Assembly (NCBI GenBank): GCA_002311745.1
Contig: DBZL01000019.1
Location: 1 to 39,629, forward strand
DNA length: 39,629 bases
From: Phycisphaerales bacterium UBA1161
GTDB lineage: Bacteria; Planctomycetota; Phycisphaerae; Tepidisphaerales; Tepidisphaeraceae
Direction of reading: 5' to 3'
Part shown: piece by piece, positions 24,807 to 32,512 of the stretch
How the letters are laid out: every line of letters starts with the position of its first letter
Position numbering within the stretch: the stretch's first letter is position 1
Position numbers and translations under genes: made by a program
The notes under the pieces: generated by a model
Told to the model about the DNA's origin: nothing
Database searches by the model: none
Seen by the model: only the letters and a program-made list of their open reading frames with translations

Positions 24807-26414
24807 TCAGCTCCGCCTCCGTCGGCGGACGAGCAATCCTGTGCCGCACAGCGCCAGCATCGCCGCCGCCGGCTCGGGGACGGCGCTGAACTTGTCCAAC
24901 ACGATCTCATTGGCGGGGTATGTGCTGCCGGTGCCGTAATGGACCATAAATGAGCCGGAGCCGTCGGTGGTCAGCAGCGTCCCACCGTTGGCGACGTCGA
25001 GGAAGCTGCCGCTGAGGGTGTACGGGGCATCGACTGCCAGCACCGTAAACTTATCGCTGCTGGAGATGGAGCCACCGGTCAGGGTCAGTTCCAAATTCCC
25101 CGCCAGCGACATGTTGCCATTAATCGACAGAGAGTCGTAATTCGTATTGCTGTGGATCTGGAACAACAGCGTGGATGGAGATGGAGCGGATGTTAATGTC
25201 ACGTTGCCGTTGATCGTACCTGTGCTGGCGAGGGAAGAACCCGGCAAGGAGCCGGTCAACGTGCCATCGCCAACGTTCAGACCATTCGGCGCGGTGATGC
25301 TACCGCTGCTGTGGACAGCAATCGTGCCGTGATTGGTGAAACTGCCGTCGATTTCCACTCCCGAATCTGAGCCGTCGGCCTTGACGGTGCCGGTGGCGCT
25401 GTTCGTGAAATTGGTGGAGGAGTGAATGGTCAGCGTTGCTTCACTGGTGGCTTCGACGAGGTTGTTGTTGATGAAGGTGCTGAGATAGACGTCCATGTTG
25501 TGGTCCGAGTCGTCGGCGTTGATCGTGCCGTTGTTGATCAGGGCGTCACCGGCGTTGTAGTTGTTGAATTGAGCTCCGCCGTGGACGAGGGTCGGAGCGA
25601 TCTTGGAGCCGAGGGTGAGGATCTGGGCGCCGCCGGAGCGCGGTCCGCTGGCACAGATGTTATAGACATCGCCGTTGGGGCCGCCGCGGTAAAAGTTGAT
25701 GTTGTCGATGTTCTGGCTGGCGCCGTCGAAATAGACACTGGCACTACTGCCCAGGTCCAGGTTGTGATTGTCGATCGTCAGGCCATTTAGCACGTACAGG
25801 TTGCCACTGTCGTTGACCTGCAGGTCTGCGGTTGCCGTGTTCGACGGGGTTGTACCGGTGACTCTCACGCCATCGAGCGTGCCATTGTTCACCTGGAAAC
25901 TGTACGGCCAGGATGCTGGGTTGCCCGTGCCCACTTCCGAGATCACCGCGCCCTTGATCGTTGCGCCGTATGAGCCGTTCGAGTCGTCGAGCAGGTAAGT
26001 TCCATGGGTGACGTTCAACGTGTTGGGGACGGCCAACGTAGGGGGGGAGAGGGTGAACGTACCACCCGTGTGGTCCAGAGTGGCGGAGGAAGAGTTGATC
26101 GTCAGACTGTCGACTGTGATGTCCGAATCGAGCGTGACGGTATAGGTGCCGGCGGCGCTAATGGATGCGGAGTAAGGAGCACCGGGGTTGCCGTTATCGG
26201 GATAGTTGGGGTTGCTGGACCATTTCGTCGCGTCGGTCCAGTTGCCGTCGACTGGATTCTGCCACGTCGCGGTGGTACCGGCGAGGGCGAGGGTGGCCAG
26301 CGAGCTGAACAAAACGGCCGCCGCTGCCGCCAGTGCAAAAGCCACCCGTCGGCGATCACGAGCACGCGCAATGTCACAACTGCACCCCAGAGGAGAATGT
26401 TTGAGTGCACGCAT
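24807..26414 (-). CDS. PEP-CTERM beta-helix/autotransporter-like adhesin (array member 7)
   Basis: 535 residues from ATG 26414 (GGGAGG 8 nt upstream). The signal peptide ends TLALAGTTATW. The opening WQNPVDGNWTDATKWSSNP is typical of exported proteins with autotransporter-like beta-helices. The body has repeated short strands (GTINADDSDHN, FINNNLVEATSEATLTI, NFTNSATGTV, NGTLDGV) rich in Asn, Thr, Ser and Gly. The sorting signal is VPEPAAAMLALCGTGLLV plus RRRRRS. Its 3' DNA differs from the near-identical tails of other members, so it probably has a separate origin or is an older resident. Confidence 0.85.
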   Translation of the reverse strand: MRALKHSPLGCSCDIARARDRRRVAFALAAAAAVLFSSLATLALAGTTATWQNPVDGNWTDATKWSSNPNYPDNGNPGAPYSASISAAGTYTVTLDSDITVDSLTINSSSATLDHTGGTFTLSPPTLAVPNTLNVTHGTYLLDDSNGSYGATIKGAVISEVGTGNPASWPYSFQVNNGTLDGVRVTGTTPSNTATADLQVNDSGNLYVLNGLTIDNHNLDLGSSASVYFDGASQNIDNINFYRGGPNGDVYNICASGPRSGGAQILTLGSKIAPTLVHGGAQFNNYNAGDALINNGTINADDSDHNMDVYLSTFINNNLVEATSEATLTIHSSTNFTNSATGTVKADGSDSGVEIDGSFTNHGTIAVHSSGSITAPNGLNVGDGTLTGSLPGSSLASTGTINGNVTLTSAPSPSTLLFQIHSNTNYDSLSINGNMSLAGNLELTLTGGSISSSDKFTVLAVDAPYTLSGSFLDVANGGTLLTTDGSGSFMVHYGTGSTYPANEIVLDKFSAVPEPAAAMLALCGTGLLVRRRRRS

Positions 26415-26464
26415 GATAATTCCTCCCAATTCGATAAAGGACCTAACCCATCTGTTCATCCGAA

Positions 26465-26830
26465 TTACCGAGCTCTTCCGGCGCCGGCGCAGCAGAAGAC
26501 CCCCGTGACGGCCAACTGCCGCACGGCCCTTTCCTGGGAATCCGCGATTTGGTCATCGACCAGCACCCAGCGTTGCCAAGGCCATCGGCGACGCAACTCC
26601 GCGGCCAACTGAGGGATGCTCATGTCGAGCAAGTCCCCGCCAACCAGCAGCAGGTCCACCTGGAGGACTTCAAGGAGTTCCAGTGCCGCTTGAGCGGTCT
26701 GACAGTGGATGATTTGCACGCGACCGCCGCGGTCCCTCAGATTCGGCAAGCCTATGGCGACGAATGTCGGTGTCTTTTCCCCGTCGCTGAATTCCTTGAC
26801 CAACTCGTCGATAACCCACGAAGCGAGCAT
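26465..26830 (-). CDS. receiver-like protein lacking the phospho-acceptor Asp
   Basis: 121 residues. The pattern IHCQTAQAALELLEVLQVDLL, VGGDLLDMSIPQLAAELRR, then RWVLVDDQ follows a response-regulator receiver fold, but the acceptor Asp position of the family reads Gly (LLVGGDLLDM) and the usual acidic pair in the first strand is not evident. Its last residues (CCAGAGRAR) are encoded by the same CGCCGGCGCAGCAG DNA that forms Arg-rich tails in neighbouring genes, read in another frame. It lies 247 bp downstream of a sigma-54 activator that lacks a receiver. The intervening 26831-27077 shows no gene. A partner role is a guess. Confidence 0.5.
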   Translation of the reverse strand: MLASWVIDELVKEFSDGEKTPTFVAIGLPNLRDRGGRVQIIHCQTAQAALELLEVLQVDLLLVGGDLLDMSIPQLAAELRRRWPWQRWVLVDDQIADSQERAVRQLAVTGVFCCAGAGRAR

Positions 26831-27077
26831 GACCTGCTATAACGAAGCATGTGCCAGTCGGGCGGCGCGGCGGTGAACGGCTGTAAATGGAAGGCGCAAA
26901 CGAGACTTAGGCTCGACGAGCAACCCACTGCCGCAACGGCGTGATCGCGGCCGGATTTACCAAGACGGCAAATGGGTGACGCCGACGGCGCATCCTAACA
27001 ACAGCCGCCACCGTCACTTGGAGAGACATTTGCCATTATGGCAAAATGGCAAGCTGTCCAGAACTCAAGAGTGGGGC

Positions 27078-28112
27078 TTAATCTGGGTCGTGGCCAGGGG
27101 AGACGGGTACGTGAATATTCAGGGCTTCCATGCGGCGGTTGAGCCGGCGGGTTTCGATGCCGAGCAATCGCGCCGCTCGGGGGCGATTGCCTCGCGCTCG
27201 CCGCAACGCTTCGAGGATCGTGCCGCGCTCAACATTATCAAGATTCAAGTCCGATGCCAGGGAATTAGGGAAGCCCCGCCCCGACATCTGAGGCGGCAAA
27301 TCGGCGGGCTCGATCACGCTTCCCTCGCTGAAGACAAAGGCGTGTTCAAGCACGTTGAACAACTCGCGGATGTTGCCTGGCCAAGGGTAGGGAAGCAAGG
27401 CTTCCATGGCCTGATGGGAAAGCGTCTTGGGTTCACCACCCCGCGTGCACAGTCGCTGGAGAATGCTCGACGCCAGGGGAATCACGTCGTCCGGCCGCTC
27501 GCGCAGCGGCGGCAGGCTCAGGCACAGCACGTTCAATCGAAAATACAAGTCCTCTCGGAAGGCGCCCTCGGCGACCATCGTCGACAAATCACGATGGGTG
27601 GCGCAAATGATGCGAATGTCGACCGGTCGGGGCCGGGTGTCGCCGACGGGCACAACGCTCCTTTCCTCAACGACCCGAAGCAGCTTGGGCTGCAGGCCAA
27701 GCGGCAATTCACCAATCTCGTCCAGGAACAGCGTGCCGCCATCGGCGGCGCGGATGAATCCGAGTGAATCGCGAATGGCCCCGCTGAAGGCGCCGCGCAC
27801 ATGTCCAAATAGCTCGCTCTCAAAAAGCGTTTCGGGTAGGGCGGAGCAATCCACCGGCACGAAGGGCTTGCCGGCCCGGGAGGAGTGTGCATGGATGTAT
27901 CGGGCCAGCATTTCCTTGCCCGTGCCCGTTTGCCCCAGCAGCAGGATGGTCGAAGGCTGCATCGCCGCCCGCCGGGCCGCCGCGGCCAGCCGTATCATGG
28001 CAGCAGACTCGCAGACGAACTGAGAATCACTCAGCCCGATTGCGGCTTCAGGCTCTTCGGTGAGAAGTGCTCCCACTTGTCCCTCGCCCGTATTATATAA
28101 ACTTCCACCCAT
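27078..28112 (-). CDS. sigma-54-dependent transcriptional activator (AAA+ and Fis HTH, no receiver)
   Basis: Up to 344 residues. Walker A is GQTGTGKE, the sigma-54 contact loop reads GAFSGA instead of GAFTGA, Walker B is GGTLFLDEIGEL, and the arginine-finger segment is REDLYFRLNVL. The C-terminal Fis-type helix-turn-helix is ILEALRRARGNRPRAARLLG. The N-terminal sensory part is only about 30 residues, so it has no receiver or PAS domain. ATG 28112 has no good ribosome-binding site; a GTG 36 nt downstream is an alternative. In other bacteria PEP-CTERM genes are often controlled by sigma-54 activators (PrsR type), which makes regulation of the array plausible. Confidence 0.87.
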   Translation of the reverse strand: MGGSLYNTGEGQVGALLTEEPEAAIGLSDSQFVCESAAMIRLAAAARRAAMQPSTILLLGQTGTGKEMLARYIHAHSSRAGKPFVPVDCSALPETLFESELFGHVRGAFSGAIRDSLGFIRAADGGTLFLDEIGELPLGLQPKLLRVVEERSVVPVGDTRPRPVDIRIICATHRDLSTMVAEGAFREDLYFRLNVLCLSLPPLRERPDDVIPLASSILQRLCTRGGEPKTLSHQAMEALLPYPWPGNIRELFNVLEHAFVFSEGSVIEPADLPPQMSGRGFPNSLASDLNLDNVERGTILEALRRARGNRPRAARLLGIETRRLNRRMEALNIHVPVSPGHDPD

Positions 28113-28206
28113 GCGTTAAATATAATCCCGATTCAATTATTCGAGGCGGATCAGTTCCGCCGTGGTTGGCGTCGGCGGCCAGCCAGTCGCCGGCCGCGCC
28201 CTTCCC

Positions 28207-28259
28207 GACCCTTTCGATCTTCGCCGAGAAGGGCGCGATCTCATTTCATGGAGCTTCGC
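28207..28259 (-). repeat. ECF-sigma-like relic, copy c
   Basis: Same element as copies a and b, with one deleted base. It overlaps the end of member 8, whose last codons (GLGRSSMK, then TGA) are read from it in a different frame. Confidence 0.6.
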
Positions 28260-29680
28260 CCCAACCCATTGTCAGGGCTGGTCATGCGCTGCATCCGCTG
28301 GGGCGCCGCGTTGTGGCGCCGGCGCAGCAGAAGGGTTCCTCCCGCTAAAACCAACAGGGAAAGCGTACCCGGCTCGGGAACTAAGCTTAGGGCAAAGATG
28401 GTTCCGTCGCCGTAGGCGCCGCCGTCGCCGGTCACGCCATAGAGGGTGGAGCCATCGGCGGAGAGGGTCAGGGAGCCGCCGGGATAGCCGCCATCGCTGC
28501 CACCTGTGAACGAGTACAGAACCTTGTATGCCGTGGCGGGGTCATTTGAGGACAAATCGTACTGAAAGACTGTTCCATCGTTGTGCACGCCACCGGACGA
28601 GGTCATGCCGTAAAGGGTCGGGCGGCCGTCGGGGGAGAGAACGAGAACCAGCGAGTCGACGGGGACTCTCCCATGGGTCCAGTCGAACGAGTGCAGGATG
28701 CTCTCGGCCCCCGTGTCCAAGTTGTACTCAAAGATGGTTCCAACTCCATGGGCGCCGCCAGTGCTGGTCATGCCATAGACCATTGAGCCGGCCTGGATCA
28801 GGGAGCCGCAGGGAGTAGACCCGTCGTTCGGGCCGCCGGCAAAGGAGTACTTCAAAACAAAGGGGGTTTCCGAAGTGGACGTATCGTATTGGAAGATGGC
28901 TCCGGCGTTGTAATTACCACCTCCACCTATGCCGTACAACATCGAACTGTGCTGGCTCCGGGAGTCCTGGATCAGGGAGCCGTCCGTGGTGGGAGGGCCC
29001 CCGCCGTACGAGAAGTAATACAGATTGGTTACGGGATTGGGCGCGGAGGGGTTGAACTGGAAGATATTACCATCATTAACGGATCCAAACGGGCTGGGGC
29101 CTAGGGCGTCGCCGGTCGTGCCGTAAAAGGTGGAGTTGTACCCGGGCCGGTAGTCCTGGATCAGGGCGCCGTCGGGGGTTTGGCCCTCGGTTTCGTTTAC
29201 GAAGCGATGTAGGTAGGTATAGGTATTTGTGGAAGTGTCGTACTTAAAAAAGCTCCCCAGGGCATCGTCGTCCGAGCTCATGCCGTAAAGGATTGAGCCG
29301 GATTTGAGCAGAGAGCCGGTGGGTACACACGCCTCGTAATCTGTATTGTTGAAGGCATGTAGGACGGCTTCGGTATGGGATGAGGTGTCGTATTGGAAGA
29401 TGGTTCCCCAGCCGTTGTCAGTGGGGTCGCCCATGCCGCCGCCCCAACACGTCATGCCGTAGAGAACTGAGCCGGACAAGACGAGGGTGCCGCACGGAGT
29501 GACGCCGTCGGTGCGTGCTCCCCCGAACGAATAGAGCGTGGTGAAGTTGGCGGCTTTGGCGGCGGGGGCGATGGTGCTAATGGCCGCGGCCACGGCGAGA
29601 ATGGCTTGGCGTTTTTGCCGCCTCAGCCTTTGTTCCGTGCGCGTCGCGCCAGGAGGGTGGCAAATGGTAGGTATAGACAT
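28241..29680 (-). CDS. PEP-CTERM protein with GloVer repeats (array member 8)
   Basis: 479 residues from ATG 29680 (GGAGGAA 4 nt upstream). The signal peptide ends APAAKAANF. The body is about eight repeats of the GloVer type (TIGR03803-like): TLYSFGGARTDGVTPCGTLV, SVLYGMTCWGG, GTIFQYDTSS, recurring as SMVYGMTSTGGAHGVGTIFEY and similar, which fold as a propeller-like structure. The sorting signal is VPEPGTLSLLVLAGGTLLL plus RRRHN, and translation then runs about 20 residues further, into the sigma relic. That extension past the Arg cluster is unusual for a sorting signal. Confidence 0.87.
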   Translation of the reverse strand: MSIPTICHPPGATRTEQRLRRQKRQAILAVAAAISTIAPAAKAANFTTLYSFGGARTDGVTPCGTLVLSGSVLYGMTCWGGGMGDPTDNGWGTIFQYDTSSHTEAVLHAFNNTDYEACVPTGSLLKSGSILYGMSSDDDALGSFFKYDTSTNTYTYLHRFVNETEGQTPDGALIQDYRPGYNSTFYGTTGDALGPSPFGSVNDGNIFQFNPSAPNPVTNLYYFSYGGGPPTTDGSLIQDSRSQHSSMLYGIGGGGNYNAGAIFQYDTSTSETPFVLKYSFAGGPNDGSTPCGSLIQAGSMVYGMTSTGGAHGVGTIFEYNLDTGAESILHSFDWTHGRVPVDSLVLVLSPDGRPTLYGMTSSGGVHNDGTVFQYDLSSNDPATAYKVLYSFTGGSDGGYPGGSLTLSADGSTLYGVTGDGGAYGDGTIFALSLVPEPGTLSLLVLAGGTLLLRRRHNAAPQRMQRMTSPDNGLGRSSMK

Positions 29681-29888
29681 AGTTCCTCCGCCGGTATGAG
29701 TTACACGGTCTCCCGCCGGCATCTGCCCGCCCTTGATGGGCAGAGCCTCTGTTCTTTCCCCAAGCTCTTTGGCAAGTCCGCGGAAATGGCAACTGCCTCA
29801 TTTCCGCACCCGGTTAAGGCACGATGGTAGTGTTTGAGATGCGCTGGGAAAGTCGGCTATTCAGCCGTCAGCTACGCAGGGGACAGCG
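29627..29888. repeat. 260-bp direct repeat, copy 1
   Basis: Covers the first codons of member 8, its leader and the last nine codons (RCPLRS and stop) of a lost LuxR-type gene. It matches 31559-31820 with a constant offset of 1932 bp. Some stretches of over 80 bp are near identical, for example around 29731-29812. Beyond 29888 the two copies diverge abruptly. Confidence 0.8.
29698..29807 (-). promoter_or_regulatory. structured 5' leader, type B
   Basis: Contains the box (29698-29714, variant with GTGTAACTC) 18 nt before ATG 29680. It also holds a hairpin with stem GGCTCTGCCC/GGGCAGATGCC (29718-29747) and a second with 9-bp stem GCGGAAATG/CATTTCCGC (29780-29807). It is duplicated at 31630-31739. 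The architecture suggests a cis-acting RNA; no known riboswitch consensus is recognised. Confidence 0.5.
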
Positions 29889-29907
29889 ACCGGCGCGTGA
29901 CGAGGTG

Positions 29908-29961
29908 CGCATTTCCCCCGTGCCCGGCACTTCGCCCCTGCCAACGGGCCAGGCGACATAG
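29908..29961 (+). pseudogene. copied 3' end of the debranching-enzyme gene
   Basis: Reads VRISPVPGTSPLPTGQAT and TAG, against IRIPPMPSSSPLPTGQPK and TAG at 18185-18238. By hand count 45 of 54 bases match. As at the original site, a PEP-CTERM gene converges on it a few tens of bases away. Nothing of the rest of the enzyme is present. Confidence 0.7.
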
Positions 29962-29990
29962 CGATTTCCCTCCCCGAAGCGGTTTCACCT

Positions 29991-30650
29991 TCACCGCTTG
30001 CGGCGGCCGAGCAGGCCCATGCCGGCCAGCGCCAGCAAGGAGCAAGATGCAGGCTCGGGGACGGCCTCGAACGAGAAGTCGTCGAACGCTACGTCGCCCC
30101 CCACAAAGGCCTGATTCAACTCGTAAATCTGAATGAGAGCTTGCGTGGCCGACTCGGAATCCCAGGGGATATTGAACTGCTGCCACTGTCCATTTGGTGC
30201 CGGGACCGTCAGAAGCCCGCCTTGCTGCAGGCCGTTGATGTTCATTTGCAGCACGGCCGGAGAGGGGTCGATGCCGGTGCCGACATATTGGCCCCACGAT
30301 GCCATCCAGCCCGAAAATGCATATGGCGTAGCGGGTGCCACTTGGATCGTTTCAGACCAGGCCACCGGGGCGGGGGAGAAATCCGCCCCGTTGCACAGGA
30401 ACATCAGGCCATGGCCGGTGGTATGGTCCCCGAACGACGCGCCGGCGCCGTTGTCGTCGTGCGGGTTTTTGGCCACGTCGTACGTGAACTTGGGCGCGAG
30501 GTTTCCGGGAGAATACGGGTAGTCACTGTGGAACCCCACGTTTCCCTGCTCGAAATCGCCGTTGACGAGCAAATTGGCTTGTCCGAAAGCCAGCCCGCAA
30601 ACGAGAGCCGGGGCTAGTCCCAGGAAGAATATTTTGGTTGATCGCTTCAT
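29991..30650 (-). CDS. PEP-CTERM protein with jelly-roll-like domain (array member 9)
   Basis: 219 residues from ATG 30650 (AAGGA upstream). The signal peptide ends CGLAFGQ. The mature part starts ANLLVNGDFEQGNVGFHSDY, like member 3, and has ETIQVAPATPYAFSGWMASW and DVAFDDFSFEAVPEP, typical of carbohydrate-binding-like jelly rolls. The sorting signal VPEPASCSLLALAGMGLLG plus RRKR differs in DNA from the near-identical tails of its neighbours, so its 3' end was not recently copied from them. Confidence 0.83.
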   Translation of the reverse strand: MKRSTKIFFLGLAPALVCGLAFGQANLLVNGDFEQGNVGFHSDYPYSPGNLAPKFTYDVAKNPHDDNGAGASFGDHTTGHGLMFLCNGADFSPAPVAWSETIQVAPATPYAFSGWMASWGQYVGTGIDPSPAVLQMNINGLQQGGLLTVPAPNGQWQQFNIPWDSESATQALIQIYELNQAFVGGDVAFDDFSFEAVPEPASCSLLALAGMGLLGRRKR

Positions 30651-30713
30651 GTTCCTTGCTCCATTCGCGTTAAAGTTCTTGCATGTCATCCCCCTGCGAT
30701 TCCTGAACGTCGT

Positions 30714-31439
30714 TCAATTGGTGCGCCGCCGGCGCAGCAGCAAGGTTCCTCCCGCCAAAACCAACAGGGAAAGCGAGGCCGGCTCGGGCACAGACTCAGT
30801 AATCTGGATGCTCCATGAGTCGGAATTATCATAATAGTCGTCGTCATTGGCCCCAAGTTGCAGTTGCGTGCCTCCGGCCGGAATGGTAAATGTCCCCAAA
30901 TCGCCAATCTTAAACGGCGTGTCTACAATCTCCCCACTACTATTGGCGAATGTTCCCACCAACTCGCCACAATTAATGGGATACGTTGAAGGGTCCATGT
31001 AATAGCTTGGTGCAGGGGGGTAGGTATTTCCAGGCGGGTTGCCATATGTGGAATTGTTTAGCGGATTAGTTGGGTCGCCATCTGCATCGTAACGGTTGGG
31101 ACCGACATTAATCGCTACACCCCCACTGAGGTAACCAATTGTCAGGCTGTCTCCGGCAGAAAAAGGCAAGCCGCTTGCCGCGCTGATTACGGTCGGTGCC
31201 GCTTCTTCACCCAAGCAATACTGATAATTTGTATTAAGGCCGCCGTTTTTCCACGACCACGGCCCAGAATGACCATAGACCGTTACGGTAACACCGGCGT
31301 CCTGAGCCGATGCGATGCCGGCCAAGAAGCCGAGCACGACGGCAGCAGCCGCCGCGAGAACAACTGGGCGTTTTCGCCCCTTCGTCTTACGCGGCGTCTG
31401 AGATACAATAGGTGAATAATTGAATGAACGCGTGAACAT
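30714..31439 (-). CDS. PEP-CTERM protein with LecA/PA-IL-like lectin fold (array member 10)
   Basis: 241 residues from ATG 31439 (AAAGGA upstream). A basic N-region (PRKTKGRKR) precedes the signal peptide ending LAGIASAQ. The central domain shares long stretches with member 1: YYMDPSTYPI, GELVGTFANSSGEIVDTPF, GTFTIPAGGTQLQLGAND and YDNSDSWSIQI. The sorting signal is VPEPASLSLLVLAGGTLLL plus RRRRTN. The N-terminus differs from member 1, while the leader resembles that of member 3, so parts have been reassorted. It is likely to bind surface or matrix sugars, by inference. Confidence 0.85.
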   Translation of the reverse strand: MFTRSFNYSPIVSQTPRKTKGRKRPVVLAAAAAVVLGFLAGIASAQDAGVTVTVYGHSGPWSWKNGGLNTNYQYCLGEEAAPTVISAASGLPFSAGDSLTIGYLSGGVAINVGPNRYDADGDPTNPLNNSTYGNPPGNTYPPAPSYYMDPSTYPINCGELVGTFANSSGEIVDTPFKIGDLGTFTIPAGGTQLQLGANDDDYYDNSDSWSIQITESVPEPASLSLLVLAGGTLLLRRRRTN

Positions 31440-31555
31440 GATCTGTCCTTTCATGTGAAAAGTCTGCAAATTTCGTCACGCTGCAATTGCACACGGTTCA
31501 GCTCCGCCGCCGGCGCGGCGATGGGGTTCCTCCTTTCAGGCGGGTTGGACAATTC

Positions 31556-31612
31556 TCAAATTGCACCTGTCCGCGTTGTGCCAGGCCGGGGACAAAATGT
31601 AGGTGTAGACAT
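31556..31612 (-). pseudogene. N-terminal stub of a member-8-like gene (empty unit 1)
   Basis: ATG 31612 follows GGAGGAA and the full type B leader (box at 31630-31646, hairpins to 31739), but after MSTPTFCPRPGTTRTGAI a TGA stops the frame. About 40 bp further on, near 31500-31530, lie bases resembling a PEP-CTERM tail (CGCCGGCGCGGC then GGTTCCTCC). The body of the gene is missing. The remaining bases to 31440 form the type D leader of member 10. Confidence 0.65.
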
Positions 31613-31820
31613 AGTTCCTCCGCTGGTATGAGTTAAACAGTTTCCCGCCGGCATCTGCCCGCCGTTGATGGGCAGAGCCTCTGTTCTTTCCCCAAGCTCT
31701 TTGGCAAGTCCGCGGAAATGGCAACTGCCTCATTTCCGCACCCGGTCAACGCACGATGGTAGTTCTTTAGTGGCGTCGGTAAAGTCGGCTATTCAGCCGT
31801 CAGCTACGCAGGGGACAGCG
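31559..31820. repeat. 260-bp direct repeat, copy 2
   Basis: Partner of 29627-29888. Here the right end continues into the intact small LuxR gene at 31800, showing that this is the more complete arrangement: LuxR gene, structured leader, PEP-CTERM start. Confidence 0.8.
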
Positions 31821-32138
31821 CCCCGTGCTCTGGTCGCCGCAAATGGGGGGAAGCTTGCTGCCGGGCACGGCGGTGAGGCACAGGAACGCGCCGAACAGAA
31901 CCAGCATGAGTTCCGCTCGGTTGCGGACGGAGAGCTTGGCATAGAGGCGCTCTAGGTGGGTGTGGACGGTGTGGCGCGACATGCCCAGGTCCCGGGCGAT
32001 GGCGGATTCCTTGCGGTCCCGGAGCACGCCCTGGGCGATTTGCAGTTCCCTTTGCGAAAGCCTTAGGCGGACGCCCAGCCGCTTCCACGCCTTCGGGCTG
32101 ACGAAATACGCCAACGGAGATGTTTCGGTCGGCGTCAT
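31800..32138 (-). CDS. small stand-alone LuxR-type HTH regulator 1
   Basis: 112 residues from ATG 32138 (AAAGGA 7 nt upstream). Nearly the whole protein is a LuxR-type helix-turn-helix: LRLSQRELQIAQGVLRDRKE, SAIARDLGMSRHTVHTHLER and LYAKLSVRNRAELMLVLFG. No receiver, PAS or autoinducer domain is present. The C-terminal PGSKLPPICGDQSTGRCPLRS, with two Cys, is shared with regulator 2. It lies directly upstream of a type B leader, so it may control the adjoining surface-protein gene. Confidence 0.85.
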   Translation of the reverse strand: MTPTETSPLAYFVSPKAWKRLGVRLRLSQRELQIAQGVLRDRKESAIARDLGMSRHTVHTHLERLYAKLSVRNRAELMLVLFGAFLCLTAVPGSKLPPICGDQSTGRCPLRS

Positions 32139-32328
32139 GGTCGATCCTTTCGCGGGTACGCCCCAAAACTTACGCGCCCCGGTATGTGTTGGAAGATCAT
32201 ACAGCAAAAAGCTCCAAAAAGCCGGATCAGAATGCCCGCTGCAATGTTTGCACTGCGTTCGGTTCCCTCGCCGCCGGCGCTGTAGCCAGCGTCAATCCTC
32301 GGCGGCGGTTTTGCCGTCGCGCCCTTTC

Positions 32329-32382
32329 GGCCCTCAACTTAGCTCCTCCGAAAGGGCGCGTTCTCATTTCATGGAGTTTCGC
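32329..32382 (-). repeat. ECF-sigma-like relic, copy d
   Basis: Fourth copy of the relic (see 20269-20322), downstream of the degenerate tail of the 32384-32512 remnant. Confidence 0.55.
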
Positions 32383-32383
32383 C

Positions 32384-32512
32384 TCAACCCTTCTTGCAGG
32401 GTTGGTCATGCGCCGCATTCGCTGGGCGCCTGGTTGCGCCGGCGGCGCAGCAATCGAGTTCCTGCCGCCTATGAGGCGCGCAAACCGGATGGCAAATCGT
32501 ACGTGTGAACAT
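32384..32512 (-). pseudogene. PEP-CTERM start joined to a degenerate tail (empty unit 2)
   Basis: ATG 32512 after GGGAGGAA encodes MFTRTICHPVCAPHRRQ, like the N-termini of members 8 and 10. It runs directly into tail DNA (GGCAGGAACTCGATTGCTG against GGAGGAACCTTACTGCTG of intact tails), now out of frame, and ends at TGA 32384. The whole central domain and the PEP motif are gone. The hairpin core at 32556-32578 upstream matches the type A/B leaders. Confidence 0.6.

Noticed and set aside
29681..29820. Known riboswitch (cyclic-di-GMP or cobalamin type) in the type B leader
   Set aside because: The remembered consensus cores of those classes are not present; only generic hairpins and the array-specific box are seen.
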